DNA from: CAIVAT01 sp964355945
GTDB taxonomy: Bacteria > Bacteroidota > Bacteroidia > Bacteroidales > FEN-979
Length of the DNA stretch: 10,910 nt
Reading direction: 5' to 3'
Assembly: GCA_964355945.1 (NCBI GenBank)
Contig: CAYHGE010000102.1
Coordinates: 1-10,910 of the forward strand
How positions within the stretch are numbered: the first letter of the stretch is position 1; the number at the start of each line of letters is the position of its first letter. Of the stretch, positions 1-6,058 are shown in pieces. A program made the translations under genes and the position numbers. The notes under the pieces were generated by a model that saw nothing but the letters and a program-made list of their open reading frames with translations, did no database searches and was not told where the DNA came from.

Positions 1-453
1 AAAATAGATAAAAGTTCACGCTTTTTCTGCTCCGGGGTTTTTGGCGCCTTCGGGTTACAGTGGGCGCGAGGGTTGCAGAACAACATCTATGCACAGATCG
101 GCTTGATCATGCTCATCGGTCTGGTGGCCAAAAATGCCATCCTGATCGTGGAATTCGCCAAGCAGAAGTACGATGGCGGACAGCCGCTGATTGAGGCTGC
201 CATCGAAGGGGCTAAACTCCGCTTCCGGCCAATTCTCATGACCTCATTTGCATTTATTCTCGGTGTTGTGCCACTGATGACCGCTGCCGGAGCTGGCGCG
301 GCCAGCAGGCATGCACTCGGCACCTCTGTTTTTGGCGGGATGCTTGTTGCCACGATCTGCGGAGTTCTTGTAACACCATCTCTTTATGTTGCTTTTCAAA
401 AGTTGGAAAACAGACTAAAGAAGAAAGAGACCGAAATAGCGAAAAAATCCTGA
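1..453 (+). CDS. RND multidrug efflux pump (HAE1/AcrB type), C-terminal fragment
   Basis: This is the last 150 codons of an inner-membrane RND pump, the proton-driven component of a tripartite drug efflux system; the start lies left of the window. From about position 73 the protein matches the end of AcrB-type pumps: NNIYAQIGLIMLIGLVAKNA is the typical transmembrane segment 11 region, followed by the conserved ILIVEFAK, then LRFRPILMTSFAF with the arginine-rich loop, GVVPLM, a Gly/Ala-rich AGAGAASRHALGTSVFGGM, and a final helix with a Lys-rich cytoplasmic tail. The stop is TGA at 451-453. The next gene, 55 bp downstream on the same strand, is its outer-membrane partner, so these form an operon, and a membrane fusion protein gene is expected upstream. 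The first 30 or so bases translate poorly against the family and may be affected by a contig end. Substrates cannot be read from this fragment. Confidence 0.93.
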   Translation, partial: KIDKSSRFFCSGVFGAFGLQWARGLQNNIYAQIGLIMLIGLVAKNAILIVEFAKQKYDGGQPLIEAAIEGAKLRFRPILMTSFAFILGVVPLMTAAGAGAASRHALGTSVFGGMLVATICGVLVTPSLYVAFQKLENRLKKKETEIAKKS

Positions 454-480
454 CCCGGAAATCATACAATTCAATCTTAA

Positions 481-504
481 ATCGTAAATCGTCCAATCGT
501 AAAT
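481..504 (+). repeat. Short direct repeat ATCGTAAAT in the RND-OMF spacer
   Basis: The nine bases ATCGTAAAT occur at 481-489 and again at 496-504, with partial copies (AATCTTAA, ATCGTCC) before and between them, in the 55-bp gap just before the NodT-type gene. Such AT-rich short repeats are common between Bacteroidota genes. I see no dyad that would make this an operator or terminator, and its function is unknown. Confidence 0.5.
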
Positions 505-508
505 TCTT

Positions 509-1885
509 ATGATTCACAAATATCTCAGAATTTCAATATTTTTAGCCATTCCGGTGTTGTTTTTATCCCTGTCCGGTTGCAAAGTCGGGCCCAAATACGG
601 GCGTCCAACGGTAAAGGCAGACAGCCTGTTCAGGTTCGCTAAAAGTGGCGACACCCTAAGCATGGCCAACATTGAATGGATCAGATTATTCAAGGACACT
701 GTCTTGCAGAGGTTGATCCAGACCGGGTTGAAAAACAACTACGACATCCGGATTGCGTACGCGCGCATTGAAGAAGCCAGTGCGGCTTTCAAACAGGCCC
801 GGGGTCAGCAATGGCCGCAATTTTCTGCACAAGTTGGAGGAGGGTGGCAGCAACAGGCTCTTCCGGGAGGAACTATTGCTGAGTACAGCACACTTTCTGC
901 TGTTGGACAGGTGAGTTGGGAAATTGACCTTTGGGGAAAACTGCGACGCTCAAAAGAGGCTGCAAGAGCCAACCTGTTTGCACAGGTTGCCTATCAGCAG
1001 GCGGTGCGCATTACCCTGATCAATGAAATCACCACCAACTATTTCAACCTCCTCGAGTTTGACAACGAATTACGGATTACACGGGAAAATATTATCATCA
1101 GGCAGAAGTCGCTTGAGCTGGTGCGCAACAAGATGATTGCGGGAACAGCCTCCGGGCTGGTTGTTGCCCAGGCGGAAGCCCAATTGGCCCAGGCGATGAC
1201 GCAGGTACCACAGCTGGAAATGATGATCGGTGAAAGCGAAAATTACCTGAGTATCCTGCTTGGAGAGGCACCCCATGCGATCAACCGCGGAAATCCCATG
1301 CTCGATCAGATCAATACCCCCGAGGTACAAACTCCGGGAGTTCCGGGACAACTTATTTTCCGCAGACCTGACATTATCCAGGCTGAACAGACACTGGTTG
1401 CTGCAAATGCCAATATCGGCGTGGCCCGTGCAATGATGTTACCTTCACTTGGTGTTTCCGGCAGTATTGGTGCTGCCTTCAATCCGACGAACCTGGTTTA
1501 CAGCGCTCTCGGGAATTTGGTTGCGCCCATTTTCGGGGGTGGTCAGCTTCGCCAGGGTGTAAAAAAAGCCGAAGCTCAGAAAGTACAGATGCTATACTCC
1601 TACCAACTATCAGTAATAACAGCACTGAAAGAGGTTTCCAATGCCTTGCTGGAATACCAGAAACAGGGTGAAATAGTGCAAAGCCAGCAGGCTACCGTGA
1701 ATGCCGCACAAACAGCATTCGATCTCTCAAACCAGCTTTACAATGCAGGTTATGCAAGTTATCTCGATGTCATCAACGCACAACAGCTGTTATTCTCTGC
1801 TCAACTGGCACTCTCCAATGCACAAAGTAATGAACTGACCGCTATGGTAAACTTATACAGTTCGCTTGGAGGTGGGTGGAAATAG
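509..1885 (+). CDS. Outer-membrane efflux lipoprotein, NodT/OprM (TolC) family
   Basis: This protein forms the outer-membrane channel of the tripartite RND efflux system whose pump ends 55 bp upstream. The 458-residue length is normal for the family. It starts with a lipoprotein signal peptide: a charged MIHKYLR, a hydrophobic core, and a lipobox LSLSGC with the lipidated Cys at residue 24, directly followed by KVGPKY, the classic N-terminus of mature NodT proteins. Two OEP (outer membrane efflux protein) repeats follow, roughly residues 60-245 and 275-455. The second opens with the diagnostic FRRPDIIQAEQTL and IGVARAMMLPSLGVSGSIG. The helical stretches rich in Ala, Gln and Asn are typical of the alpha-barrel. 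The ATG at 509 is the only start that gives a full signal peptide. The stop is TAG. A Gly-Gly-Gly-Trp-Lys C-terminus is common in this family. Function is near certain; the exported substrate is unknown. Confidence 0.95.
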   Translation: MIHKYLRISIFLAIPVLFLSLSGCKVGPKYGRPTVKADSLFRFAKSGDTLSMANIEWIRLFKDTVLQRLIQTGLKNNYDIRIAYARIEEASAAFKQARGQQWPQFSAQVGGGWQQQALPGGTIAEYSTLSAVGQVSWEIDLWGKLRRSKEAARANLFAQVAYQQAVRITLINEITTNYFNLLEFDNELRITRENIIIRQKSLELVRNKMIAGTASGLVVAQAEAQLAQAMTQVPQLEMMIGESENYLSILLGEAPHAINRGNPMLDQINTPEVQTPGVPGQLIFRRPDIIQAEQTLVAANANIGVARAMMLPSLGVSGSIGAAFNPTNLVYSALGNLVAPIFGGGQLRQGVKKAEAQKVQMLYSYQLSVITALKEVSNALLEYQKQGEIVQSQQATVNAAQTAFDLSNQLYNAGYASYLDVINAQQLLFSAQLALSNAQSNELTAMVNLYSSLGGGWK

Positions 1886-1956
1886 CTATTGAATATCATA
1901 CAATTAAAAAATATTAATCAACTGTAACGCACAGTTCCTAATTAATTATTATTGCT

Positions 1957-1964
1957 TACTTTTA
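1957..1964 (+). promoter_or_regulatory. Weak candidate -7 element before the 172-aa gene
   Basis: TACTTTTA at 1957-1964 resembles the Bacteroidota -7 box TAnnTTTG, with one mismatch at the last base. It lies five bases before the ATG at 1969, so transcription from it would start at or inside the annotated start. A second in-frame ATG at 1981 would then be favoured. No good -33 TTG is visible at the usual spacing. Confidence 0.2.
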
Positions 1965-1968
1965 CCCC

Positions 1969-2487
1969 ATGAAAGCAATAATGATCAAATTTGTACTGGC
2001 CATTGGACTCATAACGATCTACCTTTCAGCACGGTCACAATGTGAAATCCTGCACCGCATATACCCTGACGGATCGATGATTTACTACATTGAACCTGTA
2101 AATTTCTACTGGACAAGTTCAAAAGACCTGAAAGGCGGTATCGAAACAGACAATGAAAATTTCTACCTGGAATTGCAGCCATCCCCCTTCCCTGAAAGGC
2201 CGGACGGTAAAAAACTAAAAGATGATCTTGAGCTGAAACTGGCCAATGACAGTGTGTATCACCTGGAACATTACGACACCCGTTATCTTGATCATGACAC
2301 TATAATGCAATTGGTATATTTGATTGACAAAACGAAGCTGGCAGATTTTTTAGCGTTTGAAGTCGTTTCAGCCAAAATTAACATGGGGAGCACAGAAGGT
2401 ATCCGATCCTACGTTTTCAAGTTACATAAAAATGCCATCAGGGAACAGCTAACCTGCCTGCTGAACGAGCATAAAAAGAAAAATTAA
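1969..2487 (+). CDS. Secreted hypothetical protein, 172 aa
   Basis: I do not recognise a family. The N-terminus is a signal peptide: MKAIMIK, then a hydrophobic core FVLAIGLITIYL, with likely cleavage near SARSQ, so the product is probably periplasmic or exported. The mature part is about 150 residues, mixed charge, with aromatic-rich strands near its start (MIYYIEPVNFYW) and an acidic/lysine-rich middle. It ends in a Lys-rich tail (EHKKKN). Only two cysteines are present in the mature part: the second residue after the predicted cleavage and one near the C-terminus, which could pair. A second in-frame ATG at 1981 (residue 5) would still leave a complete signal peptide. The gene is on the same strand as the efflux operon but 83 bp downstream with its own AT-rich leader. 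It converges on the DUF2490-like gene with no gap. It may be a small lineage-specific envelope protein. Confidence 0.75.
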   Translation: MKAIMIKFVLAIGLITIYLSARSQCEILHRIYPDGSMIYYIEPVNFYWTSSKDLKGGIETDNENFYLELQPSPFPERPDGKKLKDDLELKLANDSVYHLEHYDTRYLDHDTIMQLVYLIDKTKLADFLAFEVVSAKINMGSTEGIRSYVFKLHKNAIREQLTCLLNEHKKKN

Positions 2488-3282
2488 TTATTCATCAGGA
2501 ACGGGAGCTACCGGGGTGCCAGTAAACAATTTCCCTATTTTACTGATCAGGTTATTCACGGTGAAAGTCACGGAGAGGGCATTATCAACCTCATTGCCAT
2601 TGTCACGGGGTATAAAAACATTATAATACAACACTTCAAGTTGAAGATCATCCGTGAAGAGGTAGCCTCCGCCAATTGAAAAAAGGTTGGAATCAAAATA
2701 GTGAAGCCCCTTTTCCTTTGAAATGGATCTGAACACGATCTCTTCGGAGGCAAGTGCATAAACAACTCCTCCCCTCAGCACTCGACTGTTGAGCGGAATT
2801 CTGAATTTCAACTTTTGCCGGTAACGGAAAATCTCTTCAAAAACCCCATCCTCATTTTGGACAAAACGTACCTCTGCACGCATGTCCGTATTAAGTGTAT
2901 AGGTGGTTTTATGAAAATAGTAAGTGCCCTGCAAAGCATATCTCCATTCCGTAGACTGAAACTGACCGATATCAGGCACATCATGGTTATAGAAATACCC
3001 CAGAAATGATGAAAATTTCCATCGGGCTGAGGGGAAGTAATGTACCCATACCACTGCGTTTCTCTGTGTATTGGTTTTCAGAATGCTGCTCTCAACAGGC
3101 GTATTGCTGTAGGAAGCTGACAGGTCAATTTCACCTGCCCACTTGTCGTTTATGGCACGTACAAGATCAACTTCATTCCAGAATTGTGTATAAGTTGTTT
3201 TCTGTGCGTTGAGAATGGTCGGAAATGCGAAGAGAAATAAGGTTAATTTTAACGAAAAGAGGATGATCGTTTTTGCATTCAT
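2488..3282 (-). CDS. DUF2490-like outer-membrane beta-barrel protein
   Basis: This is a predicted outer-membrane protein of 264 residues, of unknown physiological role. A signal peptide (MNAKTIILFS, hydrophobic core, cleavage near LNAQ) is followed by alternating aromatic/polar strands throughout. Early QFWNEVDLVRAINDKWAGEI, the central FRYRQKLKFRIPL, and late SIGGGYLFTDDLQLEVLYYN match my recollection of DUF2490 proteins, which begin with a W-x-E strand and continue with about ten to twelve beta strands. The C-terminus (APVPDE) is atypical, because many barrels end in an aromatic residue. I chose ATG at 3282 over the adjacent upstream TTG. On the minus strand an AGGAG lies about 15 bases upstream of the ATG and a TATATTTG about 28 bases upstream. 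The stop codon abuts the stop of the convergent gene. The family assignment rests on pattern memory, not a search. Confidence 0.72.
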   Translation of the reverse strand: MNAKTIILFSLKLTLFLFAFPTILNAQKTTYTQFWNEVDLVRAINDKWAGEIDLSASYSNTPVESSILKTNTQRNAVVWVHYFPSARWKFSSFLGYFYNHDVPDIGQFQSTEWRYALQGTYYFHKTTYTLNTDMRAEVRFVQNEDGVFEEIFRYRQKLKFRIPLNSRVLRGGVVYALASEEIVFRSISKEKGLHYFDSNLFSIGGGYLFTDDLQLEVLYYNVFIPRDNGNEVDNALSVTFTVNNLISKIGKLFTGTPVAPVPDE

Positions 3283-3310
3283 CAATACAGGATTCTTCTC
3301 CTTTAATCAG

Positions 3311-3318
3311 CAAATATA
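3311..3318 (-). promoter_or_regulatory. Candidate -7 promoter element for the DUF2490-like gene
   Basis: On the minus strand TATATTTG fits the Bacteroidota -7 consensus TAnnTTTG exactly and lies about 28 bases before the ATG at 3282, a normal distance. No clear TTTG -33 box is found 19-21 bases upstream, so promoter strength is uncertain. If active, the gene is expressed independently of the broken gene upstream. Confidence 0.4.
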
Positions 3319-3339
3319 GATAAAATTCAGGCATCCTTA

Positions 3340-4449
3340 CTACTTGTTGGCGAAGTAATATCTCCAGTCAAAATATGCCCGGATCCCCAAAAACCAGATA
3401 GTTTTCAGTTTAGCGACAGGAGCATCAGCAGGATCGAGCATGGTAACTTTACCGGGCAAATCGACACCGAAATTAAATTGCAAAGCCAGGCTGGTGCTTT
3501 GGTTTAAGGAGAAGTTACGGAATGGACGATATTCCAGGAAAGGGAATTCCAGTTGAGTTGAGTGAACCGAAATCAGCGAGGCGGCCCCATCACCACGGCT
3601 CGGATCCGGAATTACCATGGGATGAGGCCCCCTGTCCTGCTGAAGCCACCATTTTACTAAAACTCGCTTTAGATGCAAGGTACACAACAGGACCGGCAAA
3701 CAAAAGATCACCGGGTATGACAAAATATGGCATCCTGAACCGGAAATAAAAAGCATCACGTCTGGGTATAACCGGCATGACGGAACCCAAAGGCGATTTT
3801 TCAGGGTTATAATTAAATTTCATGGTGGAAGGCCCGTCAATACGGTATCCAAGATCGAGGAATACAAGGCCGTCACCCGATTCATTCAACACACCCTCCA
3901 TCCCTAAACCAACATGCAAAGCCACTTCCAGGCCGGGAACTGTCCCAATTGTCTGCTGGTTCTTATCAAATCCGCCACTTAATATATTGAGTCTTACAGC
4001 AGGGGCAAATCCGACAAAAGCTCCGAGTTCTGAACGAAACCGGGGAATTTCCCCATCACCTGTGCCAGGCTCTGCATGACGGTCTGAGCTGCCCGTTCAG
4101 CATCCTCCGGGCGCATCCAGGCATCCCCTTTGATTACAAGACGGTCTCCATTCCACGTCGAAACCTCCAGCCCGTGCTCATCGTAGTAATCGTGGGTTCC
4201 TTTGCGGAGGGATGCGTTGCCCCAGACACCTGCCACATGCCCTGATGCAAATGCGTCCTCGAGGAAGTGGATGGCAAATGCTTCATCAGCCAAAGCTGAT
4301 AAAGCCGTTGCACGACGGGCGGAGTCCATGACACACCCAATGATTTCTTTAGACACAGTAACAAACTTTATGACATTTCTTTCGTGGAACTTTATAAACC
4401 TTCCTTTTTCTTCGTGAAATAACAAATACCTCCTTTCCTCAGATAACAA
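3340..4449 (-). pseudogene. Frameshifted zinc-dependent PLC / S1-P1 nuclease-like protein with C-terminal barrel region
   Basis: One gene is spread over two frames. From 4329 (ATG; the frame is open back to 4449) the first segment contains AIHFLEDAFASGHVAG, which has the HxxxDxxxxxH spacing of zinc ligands in phospholipase C and P1 nuclease. GTHDYYDEHGLE follows with HxxxD, equivalent to the later H/D(E) pair. Codons: His 4267-4269, His 4237-4239, His 4192-4194, Asp 4180-4182. At the C run 4051-4054 the frame must shift by -1 to continue with EIPRFRSELGAFVGFAP and aromatic strand-like sequence such as GLVFLDLGYRIDG. At the C run 3628-3632 it shifts +1 back to the original frame, giving GPHPMVIPDPSRG and the tail GIRAYFDWRYYFANK. 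The final 240 or so residues look like an outer-membrane barrel or anchored domain. The N-terminal ligands expected in this superfamily are absent. Both breaks sit in homopolymers, so sequencing error is a real alternative to decay, but the missing N-terminus argues for true damage. Confidence 0.75.
4344..4416 (+). repeat. Degenerate ~31-base repeats (TTTCTTTCGTGGAA type)
   Basis: TTTCTTT or TTTCTT recurs at 4344, 4376 and 4407, a spacing of 32 and 31 bases. The last two are followed by CGTGGAAC and CGTGAAAT. The look is that of the degenerate 'TTCGTG' intergenic repeats often seen in Bacteroidota and some Deltaproteobacteria (recollection, not a search). They lie exactly where the broken zinc-enzyme gene should carry its N-terminal coding sequence. 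Confidence 0.35.
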
Positions 4450-4562
4450 TTACTTTGGCCATATCAGTAATTTGTCTATTCCTGCACAATGCAATATGTT
4501 GCTTTATTCTCCTTTGGTTCTCCGAATAATCTTATAAAAAGATATTTATAAAGAGTAGCCCT

Positions 4563-4592
4563 TCAAGGGGAAGGCCGGGAAGGGGTCCTTGA
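4563..4592. repeat. G-rich hairpin element
   Basis: TCAAGG at 4563-4568 is the inverted complement of CCTTGA at 4587-4592, enclosing an 18-base G-rich loop (GGAAGGCCGGGAAGG). The composition contrasts sharply with its AT-rich flanks and resembles small dispersed 'CCCTTCAGGGGAAGG' intergenic elements I recall from Bacteroidota genomes. There is no T-run after it, so it is not a canonical terminator. Function is unknown. Confidence 0.4.
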
Positions 4593-4686
4593 GAACATAT
4601 AATCCAGTATTTAATTTCTACTGGTACAATTGCGCCTAATCAAAAAATTAATGCAAAGAACATAAAAAGCAAAATGAGTCTTTGCA

Positions 4687-4719
4687 TTGAAAAATTCTAT
4701 CAACAGTTGAATAATTTTG
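4687..4719 (+). promoter_or_regulatory. Bacteroidota-type promoter for the secreted repeat protein
   Basis: TAATTTTG at 4712-4719 matches the -7 consensus TAnnTTTG. A TTG at 4687-4689 lies 22 bases upstream, close to the normal 19-21 spacing for the -33 box. The resulting leader before the ATG at 4786 would be about 60 bases. Confidence 0.5.
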
Positions 4720-4785
4720 CACACCTGCCGTGATTTATTTGTAAATTTATGCATAAATTCGCTCATGGGTCTAAATCACAATATC

Positions 4786-6042
4786 ATGAAAACCAGCGCT
4801 TTATTGTTATCATTCCTGTTAATTAGCCTCCTGAGCCATCCGGTTTTTGCTCAAAATGAGGGACAAACAGCGAAGGATTCAACCCTGTTGGGGTTGCCGG
4901 GAGATGGCCTCGACCTGTATGCAGTATTGGATCTTTTTCAAAAGTCAAAAACCATCGAAGATTTTGAAAAATCATTAAACACGGAGAAAACCGGGATCAA
5001 CAACCTGGATCTTGATTTGGATAACAAAGTTGATTTCATCAAAGTTGTGACAAAGAAAGATGGAGACAACTTCACCTTTATCCTCCAGGTTGATGTGAGT
5101 AAAACTGAAAAACAGGATGTTGCTGTTATTTTAGTTTCAAAAGACAAGGACAAAAAAGTCACGATTCAAATTGTCGGTGACAAGGATCTCTACGGAAAGG
5201 ACTATATTGTTGAGCCCAAAGCAAAGGCAACTCCTGCAGTCACTGCAAACCCGGGCTATACGGGTTCGGACCCGGTCACAGTGAGTGTCCCTGCATCTAC
5301 AACCACGGTGGTTATTGAATCAGCACCGATCGTCCAGTATGTTTATTCACCTGTGTACGTGCCCTATGTTCCTCCCTATTATTACGGATTCCCTCCCCCC
5401 TATTTTGCGGCTTTCACTGTCATGGCAGTCGGGGTATATCGCCATAGTTGTTATGGCTACCATGGTGGTTATGGTTATCATGGCAATACAACCGTCATTC
5501 ATAACACCAATAACTATAACAATTACAATAATTCCAGAAACACTTCGAATACCGTGAACCGTAATAATTCCAATGGCAGTTATAAACGTAATTCGGGCGG
5601 GGCTTCAGCCTCGACACGTCCTTCAGGAGGTGGGTCATCACGTCCATCGGCTGGCAATACCCCTTCAACACGTCCTGCAGGTGGTACTTCACCCTCAACG
5701 CGACCTGCGGGCGGTGCATCAGCCTCTACACGTGAATCAGGGGGGAGTTCAGCTGCATCCCGGGATTTAAACTCACGTAATTCCGGTGGCGCTTCGGCAT
5801 CAACGCGTCAGTCCGGCCAATCATCGTCAAACCGGCAATCAAATCAATCGGTATCAAACCGGCAATCCAGTCCGTCAAATTCAAATTACAGTGGTGGAAG
5901 TCGCAATGGAGGCAGTCGCAGCAATTCAGGTTACAGCGGTGGCGGCGGCAGTCGAAATGGAGGAGGAGGTGCCAGTGGTGGTGGTGGTGGTGGCAGCCGG
6001 GGCGGCGGCGGAGGCGGCCGGGGCGGTGGTGGAAGACGGTAA
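4786..6042 (+). CDS. Secreted acidic/Tyr-Pro-rich protein with tandem repeats and Gly-Arg tail
   Basis: A 418-residue exported protein. I chose ATG 4786 because it begins a clean signal peptide (MKTSALLLSFLLISLLSHPV, cleavage at FAQ). The longer frame from 4717 starts inside the promoter. Domain 1 (about residues 24-150) is compact, with LDLDLDNKVDFIKVVTKKDG and FTFILQVDVSKTEKQDVAVI; I recall this pattern in many uncharacterised Bacteroidota secreted proteins, where the Asp-rich loop looks like a degenerate metal site. Next (about 183-240) is a Tyr/Pro/Gly stretch (VYSPVYVPYVPPYYYG) with a short hydrophobic segment and YHGGYGYHG, then an Asn-rich linker. Residues 271-364 are roughly 10-residue S/T/R/P/G repeats, and the end is Gly/Arg-rich (RGGGGGGRGGGGRR). 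It is probably cell-surface or extracellular and intrinsically disordered in its C-terminal half. No enzymatic motif is visible. The stop is 16 bp from the stop of the convergent lipoprotein gene. Confidence 0.85.
   Translation: MKTSALLLSFLLISLLSHPVFAQNEGQTAKDSTLLGLPGDGLDLYAVLDLFQKSKTIEDFEKSLNTEKTGINNLDLDLDNKVDFIKVVTKKDGDNFTFILQVDVSKTEKQDVAVILVSKDKDKKVTIQIVGDKDLYGKDYIVEPKAKATPAVTANPGYTGSDPVTVSVPASTTTVVIESAPIVQYVYSPVYVPYVPPYYYGFPPPYFAAFTVMAVGVYRHSCYGYHGGYGYHGNTTVIHNTNNYNNYNNSRNTSNTVNRNNSNGSYKRNSGGASASTRPSGGGSSRPSAGNTPSTRPAGGTSPSTRPAGGASASTRESGGSSAASRDLNSRNSGGASASTRQSGQSSSNRQSNQSVSNRQSSPSNSNYSGGSRNGGSRSNSGYSGGGGSRNGGGGASGGGGGGSRGGGGGGRGGGGRR
5596..5877 (+). repeat. Coding tandem repeats, ~30 bp (10 aa) then 27 bp (9 aa)
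   Basis: In-frame degenerate repeats encode GGASASTRPS (5596-5625), GNTPSTRPAG, GTSPSTRPAG, GASASTRESG and GGASASTRQS (5785-5814), followed by two nine-residue units of the form S-x-S-N-R-Q-S-x-x. Each unit carries one Arg in a Ser/Thr/Gly background. The DNA copies differ mainly at third positions, so the repeat is old or under protein-level selection rather than freshly duplicated. Confidence 0.75.
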
Positions 6043-6058
6043 ACCTTTCTTTGCCAGT

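Larger units (their letters stand above)
4450..4785. other. Non-coding interval between divergent genes
   Basis: About 336 bases without a supportable gene. The stretch is AT-rich except for a G-rich block at 4560-4593. I looked for the missing zinc-enzyme N-terminus on the minus strand here and saw nothing resembling it. The right end carries a good Bacteroidota promoter at 4712-4719. The remaining sequence shows nothing I can interpret. Confidence 0.6.

Noticed and set aside
473..504. ATCGTAAAT repeats as a CRISPR or operator
   Set aside because: Units are only nine bases with irregular spacing, no unique spacers and no dyad symmetry.
3522..4079. Plus-strand open frames within the broken zinc-enzyme gene
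   Set aside because: They are antisense frames; only the minus-strand translation shows family motifs.
4717..4785. Extended N-terminus (23 extra residues) for the secreted repeat protein
   Set aside because: It starts inside the TAATTTTG promoter element, would bury the signal peptide, and contains no typical coding character; ATG 4786 gives a standard signal peptide.
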